Assembly: GCA_028023455.1 (NCBI GenBank)
Contig: JAQFVV010000027.1
Span: 5,889,845 to 5,953,844 of the forward strand
DNA length: 64,000 nt
From: Epiperipatus broadwayi
Taxonomy: Eukaryota > Onychophora > Udeonychophora > Euonychophora > Peripatidae
Direction of reading: 5' to 3'
Shown: in pieces, positions 33,785 through 45,490 of the stretch
Layout: the number at the start of each line of letters is the position of its first letter
Numbering within the stretch: position 1 is the stretch's first letter
The notes under the pieces: model-generated
Told to the model about the DNA's origin: nothing
Database searches by the model: none
The model's input: only the letters and a program-made list of their open reading frames with translations
Program-made: the position numbers and the translations under genes

Positions 33785-34050
33785 ATGATATTCATTTATG
33801 TAATATACAGTACTTTGATTGGTGCACTTATCATGTACAAGGATCATGGTGCAATAGTAGTGCATCTATCTACCATACCTGTGATCTGAGTTTGAACCCA
33901 AACCAAATAAACTTAAAATATTTGTTTATAAAATATACATTATTTTGATAGGTGTACTTATCATGCTGAAAGGCCTCATGGTATGATAATAGCACATCCA
34001 TCTATCATGCCTCTGGTCTGAGTTTGAATCCAAACCAAATATTTTTTTCA
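33785..34050 (+). repeat. Two tRNA-like SINE units in tandem
   Basis: Units at about 33785-33915 and 33920-34050 each have ACTTATCATG, then ATGGT..AATAGT/AGCAC and GTCTGAGTTTGAATCCAAAC (second copy), which resemble Pol III A and B boxes. They lie 320 bases before exon 4. Confidence 0.6.
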
Positions 34051-34370
34051 ACAAGCAGAAATTTTCCTTCCAAGTACTAAAACTATAGACAACCCAGCTC
34101 ATTATCCAATACTGATCAGAAAATGGGTATCTAGTTATTCTAAGCTAAAGAGTAAAACATGGGTCAATGCTCAAGCCTTCACCATCTGGAATTGGAAGTG
34201 TGGTGAGTACTACATCTCTTTTAGTATCCTTTGATGAATAGTTGCTGGAGACACTTTGCCTGGCTGTGGGATATTTAAAGATCTACTTACACTGTCAAAG
34301 ATATTACATTTAAGTCATTTGATATAACTAGACTTGTTAAAATAAGCTGTATATATGTTTTATTTTTTAG

Positions 34371-34504
34371 AGATAAAGTCAGTAATCACCTTCCTCATTT
34401 GACGTCACTTGACAATGTGGAACTGCATAAGAAGGAAAAGAAGGATAAAGATGATTTTAAAGAGAATAATGCCAGCAGTGCTGATGGAATACAAAGATAT
34501 AAAG
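34371..34504 (+). CDS. LRRC46: LRRC46-like protein, fourth visible exon
   Basis: 134 bases between TATTTTTTAG and the donor GTAAAC. The first base A completes AGA (Arg) with AG of the previous exon. Then come 44 codons: DKVSNHLPHLTSLDNVELHK, the cap behind the LRR domain (LPxLxxLD motif), followed by a Lys/Asp-rich stretch EKKDKDDFKENNASSADG. It ends with G, to join AA of the last exon (Glu). The charged part is not conserved at residue level in LRRC46 proteins. A family B repeat and a polypurine tract lie just downstream in intron 4. Confidence 0.9.
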
Positions 34505-34609
34505 GTAAACATTTGGTGACAACAGATTTGATTACTAATATCTAACATAAATATAGGATTGTTAATTGAAGCATCTCTGTATAAGAATGAACTTCAGAGA
34601 TTGAGTATC

Positions 34610-34880
34610 AAAAGTTGGTCCTGTCGCATCGTCTCAGAGTTAATGATGTGTTTCATAGCAACAGTTTAGTTCTTCATCATAAAAATGTTAAAACATTAAC
34701 ATGTCTGAATCACAAGTTACGACGTATTATAGCATGTACCTCACAATGGAACACTGCACAAACATTACATTGTTTTTACATTGGACAAAACAGCTATTGA
34801 AATGATTCAAACTATGTACATCAATGAAGCCATGAATTGCAAGAATATTTTCATGCGGTTTATAAGATTTTTCACGATAG
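34610..34880 (-). repeat. Repeat family B fragment
   Basis: Shares blocks with 47700-47960 (ATTGAAATGATTCAAACTAT; TGAATTGCAAGAATATTTTC) and is cut at its right end by the GGGA tract. Confidence 0.6.
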
Positions 34881-35062
34881 CGGGGGGGGGGGAGAGGGAG
34901 GGAGAGGGAGAGAGAGGGAGGGAGGGAGAGAGAGGGAGGGAGAGAGAGGGAGGGAGGGAGAGAGAGGGAGGGAGAGAGAGGGAGGGAGAGAGAGAGAGGG
35001 AAGGAGGGAGAGAGGGGGAGAGGGGGAGAGAGAGAGGGAGGGAGGGAGGGAGAGAGAGAGAG
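34881..35062. repeat. GGGA/GA polypurine microsatellite
   Basis: About 180 bases of nearly pure purine on the plus strand made of GGGA, GGGAG and GA units. Long frames in all registers here (for example 34727-35104) are artefacts of the simple repeat. Such tracts can form triplex or G-quadruplex structures. Confidence 0.97.
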
Positions 35063-35440
35063 GTCCATACAGTAGTGCCACTCAGTGCCAGCCAGAGTAA
35101 TTAATGTATGCCAGAAGGGTTGTGCATAAAATCCCCATCTAGTGCCTACTCATCCAATATCCCAGACTAGTTTTTAGCATGTGGCTTTCGTCAGTGAGGA
35201 GCCTTGGATCTGAGAGATCTAGGTGCAGTGCTCTCAGATCCAAGGATCCTCACTCACGAAAGCCACAAGCTAGAAACTAGTCTGGGTATATTAGATGAGT
35301 AGGCACTAGATAGGGATTTTATGCACATCGGGCATCCATTGATTACTCTGGTTTGCACTGAGTGGCATTACTGTATGAAGATTTTTGGCTGTTTTAATCA
35401 GTTATGAGCAAGCATAAGAAATGGTGATCATGTTAATTGA
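35063..35440. repeat. Foldback family A palindrome
   Basis: Two halves meet near 35222: CATACAGTAGTGCCACTCAG at 35066 is mirrored by GAGTGGCATTACTGTATG at about 35358, and GAGGAGCCTTGGATCTGAGA by CTCTCAGATCCAAGGATCC. Arms are about 155 bases each and about 90 percent alike by eye. Confidence 0.8.
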
Positions 35441-36890
35441 AAGAATAATGATCACAGCAACAAAAAACAAAAGATTAGTAAAATGTGTATATCACAAAGA
35501 CTGAAAGAAAAATGAGATAACTTAAAGGAAATCATTGAATAGAATCTGGTAATTGAAAAATAGTACTTACAACAAAATTACATGATATCTCTATGTTTCC
35601 ATGAGCTGTTATTTCTACCCCATTCTAGAGGCATCTATTGTAAGTTTGAAGAATGTTTGGAGACTGGATGGTATAATGCTATAAATTCCCAATCTCCAGA
35701 CCTTGTTTCTGACTTTTGCCTTTATCAGTGGAGATTAGGATTCAAAACTGAAAGTAGTGCACTTATATGACAAATCATGTGATGTTGTAAGTGGAATTAA
35801 CCTTTCTTGCCTAAAAATAGAAAGGGTCTATAATTATTGTAGAAATGGACGACTGAAAAAATGTATAAAAACTGCCCCAGGGTCAGATATGTAAACATGT
35901 GTAAGTGAATTAGACCATTTGGAACCTTTATGTTTTCCACATTTCATATTATTAGGTTGAATAGTTTTAAAGAATAAAAGGTGATTTCTAGAAGCATACA
36001 TGCATTAAATGCAGCTTTTGATCCTTGTTTTCATTGAATCAAAAGAAATCAGGTAATCAGATAATAGAGGTTTTACAGTATACTGCTTGGTGTTTTTCAT
36101 TACTTGGGCTTGCAGTCGATGCATACCCTTACAAGTGAAGAATATAAAATACTTCACCCAAAATATAAAAACATGAGAATTCAAACTTCATACGAAGTTG
36201 GATGAACAATCATTGAAAAGATGTACAATTTCATTAAAATTACAGAGATGATTTCATTTCAGAAGATTTATATAATTTAGTAGCGCTTCAAGTAATCATT
36301 TTTAGAATAACATTTAACGAAGACTACAGTCTTCTATTGAATGGGTAAATATGAAGGTTAATATGTAAAAGGTAAGTTAGAATGATGAGAAAACCATAAT
36401 CAGTGAATAATTCTGTAAAAGGAATTTCGGTAAAAAAAAGAAAATTTTATATAAAAAAATAATTGGAAATATTAATAGGGAAGATATTAATTAAAATATC
36501 ATCCTTTGTAATTTGAACCATTCTGCAAACTATCAAAAGTCTTGGACTTATCCCAGCTGTACAGAATTATTTAAATTTATGGATTACATAAATCCATAAA
36601 ATGGAAAAATTATATAGTTTGTCATTTAAAGATGATCATTCAAAATGTAGTGAAACTTTAAAAGTGATAATGTTTTCTCTAACTTTAATGAAGAGATAGA
36701 AAAATAAAAATTTGGTTATTACGAGATATGGAATCATTATATTTTGTGGCTATGAAATGAATACATCCAGGTAAAAGTTTTTCATCCTCCCAAAAATATC
36801 CATAGAAGCAAATTAAGGAAAGTAGTTTCCAAATAATAACTGGATGTCTATAACATGTCAGAAGATGGTCCATAAAAGTATAAAGCTGGT
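35441..36890. other. Intron 4, diverged family A traces and unrecognised sequence
   Basis: 35585-35790 keeps a faint family A order (GGATGGTATAATGC; TTTATCAGTGGAGATTAGGA). A 62-codon minus frame at 36685-36873 has VIIWKLLSLICFYGYFW but no family resemblance. No splice-supported coding. Confidence 0.35.
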
Positions 36891-36945
36891 ATAAAATATG
36901 AATAAATTAGAACAGTAAAAAATATGAATAAATTAGAACAGTAAA
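36891..36945 (+). repeat. Short tandem duplication
   Basis: AAATATGAATAAATTAGAAC followed by AGTAAAA occurs twice in a row. Confidence 0.8.
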
Positions 36946-37629
36946 AATGTGATAGTTATCTGGAACAAAAACATAAATAATTGAGGGCATAAAGTTCCTT
37001 GGAAAGAGTTGGGATATATTAATCACAATTCACTAAGTTATTTTTAAAAATTAGAATCGCTTCCTTTAACCAGAAACAAGGACAACTTTTTTAACTGATT
37101 ATTATTTTTGACCAATTTTTGATAAATTGTTAAAAAAAAAAATCCAGATAAATTTGGTATGAATTTTCTAGAGATATTGCAAAACATTGTTTATTAAACC
37201 AATTTAATCAAAATAGTTGGGTGAATTATAATTCACTTCATAGTACTATCAAAATAGACTTTGAAACAATGAATTCCTGGGAGTAAAAAGAATAGACAGA
37301 CCTCAAGAATGATGAACGAAATATTCAATCTAAGATTGTATTTTAGAATTATGAAATCATTAATGCTTAGACTCCCAGAAGTAATTGATTCAGTTGAAAC
37401 ACTTTATAGGAATACATTTCCCCCAATCTTTTTGGAATAGATCGCTCATCAAAAGAATAGGTGAATTTGAAAATTTAAGTTGTCATTACAGTTATTTGTG
37501 TGCATGTCTTAAAAAGATCAAAGGTCATGTACATTAAAAATGAGTTGATTAAAAAAAGACATTTCGTCATTAATTTATTTAACTATATTTCTTATACATC
37601 AAATATGTTACTAATTTCAACAGCATGTA
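36946..37629. other. Intron 4, nothing recognised
   Basis: AT-rich, no interpretable frame or repeat. Confidence 0.35.
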
Positions 37630-37705
37630 ATCAGCAACAACCGTCTGCAACCAACTGCTTGCTTGCAAGGCGCTGCACTGACCTCTCGGCTAACAACGCT
37701 TGACG
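37630..37705 (-). repeat. tRNA-derived SINE, diverged fragment
   Basis: Minus-strand relative of the 14007 family: the inverse of GCCGAGAGGTCAGTGCAGCG and GCAAGCAGTTGGTTGCAG. The end is missing. Confidence 0.6.
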
Positions 37706-38149
37706 GCATGTAAATAACTTTTACAACTGTTTGAATATGTAATGTTTAGGATTATAATATCACACTCTCATTCCACGGGCATTAAATGAAAAGTAAAATT
37801 CTATTTGCAAGTTTATTAAAATAACTCATTATGACTTTGTCTGCAACATAATCCTGGGTAATGTATTTGGAAGAGTGTTCTGCGATATGAATCAAAAATG
37901 GTACTTAACATTTATGTTGTCAGTTATCTTAATGTTTAAAGCATCTAAGATTTGTCATTTGAAATTATTTCATGTTTAAATCCAATTGTCAAAATTTATT
38001 TTGTCAGTTACATTAATGTCTAAAACATTCAATTAATTGTTACTTGAAATAATAATATTTATAATTTGTAATGGTCGAATTACCGCCAAATCTATTTCTG
38101 TATATAGTTAAGAATACTGAATAAATTAAATGTTAATAAAAGCTTTTCC
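37706..38149. other. Intron 4, nothing recognised
   Basis: AT-rich sequence. The blocks near 37915 and 37998 (TTTTGTCAGTTAC/TCTTAATGT) are a short diverged duplication. Confidence 0.35.
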
Positions 38150-38345
38150 AATGACACCTTTCGACATTGTACACAATTTTAACTTCTGTAATGAAACATA
38201 GCTATACGAAGTTACAAAAGCGGACAAGAACTTGACAGAGGTTAGTAATTTTAAATATTTGATAACTTGGAAAATCAAAAAAGTTATATCTAATATAGAA
38301 ATGTTGACAAGAAGAATAAAAAAAATTGGTTACTTGCTTATAGAA
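38150..38345 (+). pseudogene. LINE reverse transcriptase fragment
   Basis: The residues ADKNLTEVSNFKYLITW and then ISNIEMLTRRIKKIGYL follow the common LINE RT pattern xxVxxFKYLGxxI..dg..xxEIxxRI. The conserved Gly after KYL is missing. It does not continue as coding sequence. Confidence 0.5.
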
Positions 38346-38370
38346 ATTTTAAGTTGCGTTAGAAGGAACC

Positions 38371-38700
38371 GGAATGTCTGTAAGATAAGCAATTTCTTCT
38401 ATATCTTTTATAACACCACACAATCCCAAATTGAACAGAATTATTTTCTACCATCAACTTTAAAATTGTTGCTAATTTCATCTGCAACAGGATAGAAAAT
38501 GTTGCAAATGATAAAAGACATGACAAGTTAATAGGTCTGTAAGATAAACATTTCTTCTACACCATTTTTTATAATGTCATATAAATTCCTACGTGGACTG
38601 AACTATTTTCTACTACCAGTGTTAAAATTGATTAAATTCTTGATAATTTCATCTGCAACAGGATAGAACATGTTGCAAATGTCAAAAGATGCGACATTTA
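38371..38700 (+). repeat. Tandem duplication of about 160 bases
   Basis: Two units at about 38371-38530 and 38531-38700: each has GTCTGTAAGATAA.CA.TTTCTTCTA, then ATTTTCTAC.A.C, and TTTCATCTGCAACAGGATAG followed by ATGTTGCAAATG. Confidence 0.75.
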
Positions 38701-39469
38701 ACTAGCATTAGCAAGAAATATTACAGCTAATATATTAGATCAGGAATGAAAAACTTTTGGCCTACAGGTAACTCCATCCTTCAAAAGTCCATAATTCAGC
38801 CCTCAATTTCAAAATATGCTTAGTGAAAATAGTCTTAAGTAGAATATTTTTAAAAAATGTCATGTCACTTATAATTCCTATTGATCAAACATCTATTTCT
38901 GATGACATCAATTCAGTTACAATGTTGCATGCAATTCTTTGATAAAATATATCAACAGTTTATTTATTTTTGACAATGAAATAAGAAGTCGATATAGTTA
39001 GAGCAGAGCCATTTTACATTTCTGGTGATTCTCGACATCCGTAACACATCAACTAGCATAGTTGCATAGTAGTAGTATTTAGTGATTATGCATTTACATT
39101 GTCTTTTATTTATTCTTGTTTGCAGTTATGTATTTATATGTAAATGTAAAAATAAATAATATATTGACAAGAATAATTATAATCTTGCTGTGATTAATAA
39201 ATCTTTGAAATAATAAATATCAAAATTAAATAATTTTATACCATTTTGTGTTATTTTACTTTGAACCCTCAAAAATTTAAGTCAACATCTACACCAGATA
39301 AGTTTTAGTTTATCCACTGAAAAAGTTCACCCACTCCATTAAATAATGGAAATAACAAAATCAAAATGACAGAGATGTTAATGTAATGACCAAAACACCT
39401 TCATCATTAATAGTCATTTTGATTCATGAAAAATAATTAGAAATGGGTTTGTGATGACTTTACAAACCA
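38701..39469. other. Intron 4, nothing recognised
   Basis: AT-rich, no gene or repeat relation identified. Confidence 0.35.
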
Positions 39470-40260
39470 ATTTGTGAAATGGCAGACATGTCCACATATA
39501 GTGTTTTCCTGAAGGTTTGTGATGATGGTGTTCTAGTTGTATTTTTATATTGGACTATTTCCATCATCTAAAATGTGCATTGAATGTCTAGAAAAAATTA
39601 ACTTTATTTTAAATATTCCAAATACATTCAACCGTTAGTAATAGCACATCAAACAGATTAGTACATGCACAACATTTTGAGAGGTATTATGCTCTCCTCT
39701 TCTTCAGGTGTTACTAGCCTGTTCAGTGACAGTACTAGCATGGGATTCAAACCTGCACTCTTATTTTAAAGGTCCAGGTTAGATGGGATTCGAACTTGGA
39801 CCTTATTCTAAGGGTTAGGTTTGAATCCCATGCTAATACGATCACTGGTGAAGCCAGCAACACTTGAAGAAGAGTGAAGAATAATACATCTCTAAGGGCC
39901 CAGGATCGAATCCCATGCTAGTATTGTCACTGGTCAGGCCAGCAACACTTGAAGAGGGAAGAATAATACCTAAGGGTCCAGGTTCAAATCCCATGCTAAT
40001 GCTGTCACTGGTCAGGCCAGCAACACCTGAAGGAGATGAGAGAATAATACCTCTCAAAACATTGTGCATATACTAACCTGTTTGATGTGCTATTACTAAT
40101 AGTTGAATGTATTTGGAATATTTAAATAAAGTTTAATTTTTCTATAAGACATTCAATACACATATTAGATGATAGAAATAGTCCCATATAAAAATACGTC
40201 CACATATACACTTTAGATCTTGATATCTTGTGCTTTTATAACAAATTTTTCTTTTTGAAA
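39470..40260. repeat. Inverted repeat with SINE family C in arms and centre
   Basis: Left arm about 39500-39750, right arm about 40000-40230. AATACATTCAACCGTTAGTA and GCACATCAAACAGATTAGTA on the left are inverted at ACTAATAGTTGAATGTATTT and TACTAACCTGTTTGATGTGC on the right. The centre has three direct units with TGTCACTGGTCAGGCCAGCA and CACTTGAAGA. Frames such as 39842-40069 cross these units and are not genes. Confidence 0.75.
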
Positions 40261-40379
40261 GATTTCATCTTAATTGTTGCTCTTGATTATACGTTCTCCA
40301 CGACTACATTTTCTAAATAAGAACAATATATTGCATTTGTTTATACTTTGAAATAATCCTTGTAATGTCAAATAAGACC

Positions 40380-42230
40380 TGCCAATCCCATGACAACCAT
40401 TCTAAGGCTAAACGTAAAATACTTTAATAGAAATTATGTTACCATGCTCAAGACATCTTTACAATAGTAAATTCAATGACATCATGCCCTTAAAAGCTGA
40501 AGAACTTATCAATGATTCTTATGAACTTACCATCAAAGTTTTAGAATCTTAAAGTGCATTTTTAAATGATTTTCCCCCAATATCTTTATGATAAGTTGAT
40601 AGTAGATTCATGTTTCACTTCTGGACAATAAATTTGATAAAATAACCATATGGGCTGGGAAGATCTTTATCATGCAATATGTCTGTAATCGTTGAAAATG
40701 ACAACATAACTAATTTGAGATAGTCATATCACTACAATGGAATACCCATGTTTTCAATTGTTATGTGCAACAGTTATGTTGCATCTCGTTATCCAAATCT
40801 GCTTATCTGTCTGAAAAGATCTTTAAATTGAATTACATTTTCATAGTGACAACCCTTTGAGAAATTGCTATTGATTTTTCTCCTATCTCTGGCTGTAATG
40901 GATTCAAGTTTTTTGATTATTAACTAATAAAGCAAAAAGATCTCCACATGTTGAAGAATGTTCTATTGATCAGTTATCATGAATAGTACAATCATCAGCA
41001 TATTGAAATTTAGAAGTTATGAAAAAGTTCTTTTTTGCTAACAACAATATCATACAACTTTCTGATGTGATGTGGTTGGTATTCATTTTTCTAGTCGAGT
41101 AAAAAAGGTTTACAATTGGCATGATTTCTAAAATATTTAGAAAACCGACTTGTTAGATATATATCTAAGTATGCAAACAAGTTGGATTCAAAATCTTACA
41201 GGTTTTTTGAATTTCTGACTGAAGTATATAATTGCCCCCATTTAAATCTCAAATCCTTACTGATGAAAGCAAAAACTAGAACAGGTCTGGGTTTGAGGAT
41301 ATTATAGCACTGTACTATCTGATACCTATTGATAATTCAGGCTTGCAGTAAATCAGTATCTTCTTTTTAATTGGTTGAAATTAAAAACTTCAACATCATC
41401 ACATCATGGTATTTGCTTTATGAAATGATTTATAAATCATTCGAAAAATGACCACGATAAAAATGGAACACAAAGTAGGAACTTATTTTCACTTCAAATT
41501 TTCTACTACCAGCAACAATGCCTCTTTTTACTCTACCACATAAAAGCTGTATAATAAACACAATCTTCAATGAATAATTAAAATTCAAATGTTGTCAAAC
41601 ACCTTTTAAATTAACCAAATCAAATGACTTAAGCAAATTGATAAAAACAATATATAAATCGTTTCATTACTTCTAATTGTTTTATATATATATATATTTT
41701 CTTGGCAATAAAAACTATGTGTACAATGCTTCAATTCTCTGAAGCCATGTTGTTGCTTTGGCAACCACTTATCTACAATGGGAAGCAATCTATTCCACAA
41801 AATCTTTGATAGTATCTTTGCATAATGGATAACAGCAATATTCCACAGTAATTATTGGTGTTTTCTATACTTTTCATTTCTAAAAATTGAGGCAAAAACG
41901 TATCCAAAAGATTTATTGGCTTTTTATGGGTCCATATATGCCTAAACATTCCAATACTTTTTTTTTTCAAAGCTAATGTATCGTAAACATATTTTAAAAT
42001 GTCCCCAAATATCTCATCAGGATATGAAGCTTTTCCATTTTAAAGATTACAAGAAACTGTTTTAACTTCACTAAGCTGGATATCTTTGCTCATAATCTAA
42101 TTGAGTAGATAAAATAGATACATCACTAAAAGTCAACACTCCAATTCATGTATCATTATTCTCTTTTCTCTCCATCTGCCAAAAATATCATTAAATGTGT
42201 CATCAATAGATTTGTTTTTAGGACCATATA
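40380..42230 (-). pseudogene. LINE-B reverse transcriptase region, decayed
   Basis: Minus-strand RT remnant of a CR1/jockey-like LINE. Near the 5' side (41800-41970) it has QFLEMKSIENTNNYCGILLL, matching the first RT block (NYRGIxLLS), then CGIDCFPL and, at 41606-41800, NRLLPIVDKWLPKQQHGFRE, matching RLxPxxDxxLPxxQxGFRxxR. About 0.8 kb further, at about 40985-41010, FQYADDCTI contains the YADD catalytic motif. The sequence has many stops and probably ends before a zinc finger like that of 19709-19978. Strand is opposite to the host gene. Confidence 0.75.
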
Positions 42231-42527
42231 GTTTTTAAGGAATTGGAAATAGATCTAAAATGACCACGATCAGCAAATTACTGTGCCTCCTTTGCAAATT
42301 TAATTTACCAAATTAACTTATAAGTATGCTACTTTTTTTTTTTTTCGCATTAAATAGTGAAGCTAATAATTTTACTCTAATTTATAATAGCTTTGCTAAG
42401 CGCTTTTGAGATTTCATGTTTGAATCTCATACCCATAGCTTTGTAACTAACGATTGTTATGATTATGCAAATGCGTTTGAATTTTTAATTAGTCCATTGT
42501 TTAGAGAGAGCAAAACATGCCTCTCTT
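42231..42527 (-). other. 3' flank of the Penelope-like fragment
   Basis: Follows the stop of the Penelope ORF on the minus strand. It ends near a run of T (A on the minus strand) at about 42334-42345, which may mark the element's 3' end. Confidence 0.35.
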
Positions 42528-43136
42528 CTATTTAATGGCATTAATGTCATTTGCTATATAGAAAGCTTCTTTAACTTTTCCCTTGGCATCATTTCTTTCT
42601 GTACAAATTATTTGGGCAGAACTAGGTTCAAATACATGGCCTGTAGCTGCTTGCTGGTCCCAGAATACTGAAGATCCTTCATTTTTATTTTTGACCCTAT
42701 TGTAGACATACCTATGTTGATAAATTCTTGTGTTCAGGTTAGCCCGAGTTTCACCATAATATGATGCATGGCAGCCTAATTGAGGGCATGCCATTTTATA
42801 GACCACATGAGGGGCTTGATCTCTATCTGTTTTATCTTGAGCATTATTTATCAGCCGGTTAGCGTTGGGAGGTGATCTGAAACTAAATTTAAAATTGTTA
42901 GCCAATGTTTTTGCAATATTTGGTGTTACATTAGGTACAAAAGGAATTGTTAGGTATTTCATATTGTCTTTAGGCAATTTATTTCTTAGTTTTCTATAAA
43001 ATATTTTTATTTTCTGATTGATTGTATTAGGTTTGAAGCCTATGTTGGTCATTTCCTTTGTATATTTGTCTATATTGTTTTTCCTATCCGCTATACATTT
43101 ACGTAATTGGTGATTTCTAAAAAGGAACTCATTCAT
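42528..43136 (-). pseudogene. Penelope-like element fragment with GIY-YIG endonuclease
   Basis: Open for 202 codons from an ATG at 43136. It matches the part of Penelope-like retroelement proteins from the end of the reverse transcriptase through the linker to the GIY-YIG nuclease that nicks target DNA. The linker has KYLTIPFVPNVTPNIAKTL and later NNAQDKTDRDQAPHVVYKMA. The nuclease core has VVYKM in place of GIY, a C-X4-C pair (CPQLGC), then SYYGETRANLNTRIYQHR, where YYG stands for YIG, with the conserved Arg and Tyr/His, followed by a region ending KVKEAFYIA with the catalytic Glu position. The RT upstream (beyond 43136) is degraded, so only this 3' part remains. The long open frame suggests a fairly recent loss. 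Confidence 0.85.
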
Positions 43137-43369
43137 ACCTGCCCATTTATATGTGTTGGGGGTGTTAGATTTTGGGCTTGTGTAACTTATAGCTACATTG
43201 CCCAGGAAGTTCCACGTTCATTTTCTAAATGGAAAATGTTTTTTTTTTTAGCAACATAAAAAAAAAAATAGTAATATGATTCTTCACATAATACATGTTT
43301 ACACAGTACTGGTCAGAAGCAAATTCTTTTTCTTACCAATTAAGCCACTTATTATAAGTTGCAGTAGAC

Positions 43370-44190
43370 CGGATGTGTTTGCTCCAAGATCCAAAGCTTC
43401 TCGCTGATGAAAGTCATAAACTACAAACTAGTTGAAGATACTGAATAGGACAGCACTGGGTATGGATTTATTAAACACTACTATCTAGCATCTATTAGTT
43501 ATTAAAACTTACACTAGATGGCATAACTATGATGGGAAAAAAATATGATTCTTACCAGAAAACCAGTCAGGATTTTCCTTTTAGTAAACATGAGTTTCAT
43601 CACATGATCAGCCATTATACTTGCACAATCTGTTAAAACAATAACAACTCTCTCACACAGTAGCGCCATCTAATGCAAGCCGTAGTAGTCAATGGATGCT
43701 AGAAGGTTTGTGCATCAAAATCTCCATCTAGTTCCTACTCATCCAATATCCCCAGACTAGTTTCTATCTTGTGGTCTTCATCAGTGAGGAGCCTTGGATC
43801 AGATCTTTGGATCTACTGCAGCTAATCTTGACCAAAGGATGTTGATGACTATGGTTGTTAAAAAAAACCAGACACCAAAATGTGTAGATACTGAACTGAG
43901 TTTAATTTGTATGACTACAATATGAATTAGCTTGGATTGAAACATTGGCTTTCATTTTGGGCTCATTGTTTCATAATTAATTAAAAAGGGTAAAATGTGG
44001 CTACTGGAAGGTTACATTAGATCCAAATATTTAGATGCACTAGGTAGTTTAATGCACCAACTTTTTGCATACATTGGTTATTATGGATTGCACTAGATGG
44101 CACTACTGTATAGAGTTTGTCATTGTTTTAACAGCTTGTGTAAACATAGAAAATGGTGATCGTATGATGTTTAGTGACTTAATCTGTTCC
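43370..44190. repeat. Foldback family A pieces around a head-to-head pair
   Basis: A minus-oriented diverged part at 43370-43560, a plus part at 43640-43850 (GTAGCGCCATCTAATGCAAG; AATATCCCCAGACTAGTTTC) and a minus part at 43850-44190 ending in GAAAATGGTGATCGTATGAT. It ends about 50 bases before the last exon of the host gene. Confidence 0.7.
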
Positions 44191-44241
44191 AACATATTTA
44201 GAATTATATCTATATTTTTTTATAATTGTTGTTTTTTTCAG

Positions 44242-44432
44242 AAGAACTTCACAAAGTAAAAGCAGACATGTTTGATAAAAGTGAAACTCGAAAGCAAGAA
44301 ATTCTTCAATTACACAAAAAACACGAGATGGAAATAGACACTCTTCGAGCAAAATTTCGTGAAAAATTAAACAAATGTTCTGAGAATGGAGATCCAGATG
44401 AAGAGTTTGATGAAATTGTAAATAAAGTTTAG
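44242..44432 (+). CDS. LRRC46: LRRC46-like protein, last exon
   Basis: 191 bases after TTTTTTTCAG to TAG at 44430-44432. AA completes Glu with G from exon 34504. There follow 62 codons and the stop. The residues ELHKVKADMFDKSETRKQEI, LQLHKKHEMEIDTLRAKF and REKLNKCSENGDPDEEFDEI form a highly charged, probably coiled-coil helix and an acidic tail. The C-terminal region of LRRC46 proteins is variable, and human LRRC46 has a longer, proline-rich one, so this part identifies the gene less well than the LRRs. It is well supported as coding by its open frame, acceptor and phase. The acceptor lies only 50 bases from a family A repeat. Confidence 0.88.
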
Positions 44433-44581
44433 TTTTGTAGTAGTTTTTGTAAAAAATGTTTACAATATTTTGAATTATAATATGTATTTTTTATTATATT
44501 CTATTACAAATAACTCTGAATGGTATTTATGCCGATGTTTAAAATTTTGACTTTTTTTTTTTTTAAAAAAAAGATCCCTGA

Positions 44582-44587
44582 AATAAA
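44582..44587 (+). terminator. Candidate polyadenylation signal of LRRC46
   Basis: AATAAA about 150 bases after the stop codon; the first canonical hexamer in a plausible place. Cleavage site not determinable here. Confidence 0.5.
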
Positions 44588-44867
44588 ACTGTTTTGTTTC
44601 TTATATTTTTCTGCATTTCTTACTAATATAATTATTGTTTGTTATGAATTACTTTCTATTTTGTATGAATTACTTTCTATTTTGTTCCTTCTTAGTAATT
44701 TCTTTCCTTTGATATTAAAATAATTTACGTAATTTAAGTAGAAAATATTAAAAAGGAAATGATATTTGGGATGAGATCCATGTGTGTTTATATATATAAA
44801 ATAACGATATGGTCAAAAAATATAAAGAGCTTATATTTGGCATAAAACTGGTCTCTAAAATAGAGAA

Positions 44868-45490
44868 ACAGACCTGGTACCATATTTCTGTACTAAAAAT
44901 TACACTACAGAAATATTCATTATTGGAAAATTTTTAGTCTAATGAATGATTAATAAAAATTAATAGACCTAGTATCAGATTTATATAAATATGTAAGAGA
45001 GTTGGCATGGATTCAAAATCTTAAGGTTTTTTTTTTTTTTAATTTAGATTACTACAGAAATATTTATTATTGGAAAATCTCTAGTCTAATGAATGACTTA
45101 TAAAAATTAATAGACCTGGTATCAGATTTATATAAATATGCAAGAGAGTTGGCATGGGTTCAAAATCATAAGGTTTTTTTTTTTTAATTTTAGGTTACTA
45201 TATAAATATTCATTATTGGAAAATCTCTAGTCCAACAAATGACTAATAAAGATTAATAGACCTGGTATCAGATTTATATAACTATGTAAGAGGGTTGGCA
45301 CAAGTTCAAAACTTTAGGTTTTTTTTAAATTTTAGATTACTATAGAAATATTCATTATTGGAAAATCTCTAGTCTAATGAATGACTAATAAAAATTAATA
45401 GACCTGGTATCATATTTATATAACTATGTAAGAGAGTTGGCATGAGTTCAAAACCTTAGGTTTTTCTTTGTAAGTTTAGGTTATTATCTT
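44868..45490 (+). repeat. Minisatellite with a unit of about 146 bases
   Basis: The text TTAATAGACCTGGTATCAGA starts at about 44961, 45107, 45253 and 45396 (periods 143-147). Each unit has GAGAGTTGGCATG.GTTCAAA, a T run, and CATTATTGGAAAATCTCTAG. A partial unit begins near 44868. About four copies, all one orientation. Confidence 0.88.

Noticed and set aside
34727-35104. Long frames on both strands (up to 113 codons), Ser/Pro/Leu-rich or Gly/Arg/Glu-rich
   Set aside because: They are translations of the GGGA/GA microsatellite, open in all registers because of the simple repeat.
42231-42527. Possible intact Penelope element
   Set aside because: Reverse transcriptase upstream of 43136 on the minus strand is not open and lacks recognisable catalytic blocks, so only the 3' part remains.
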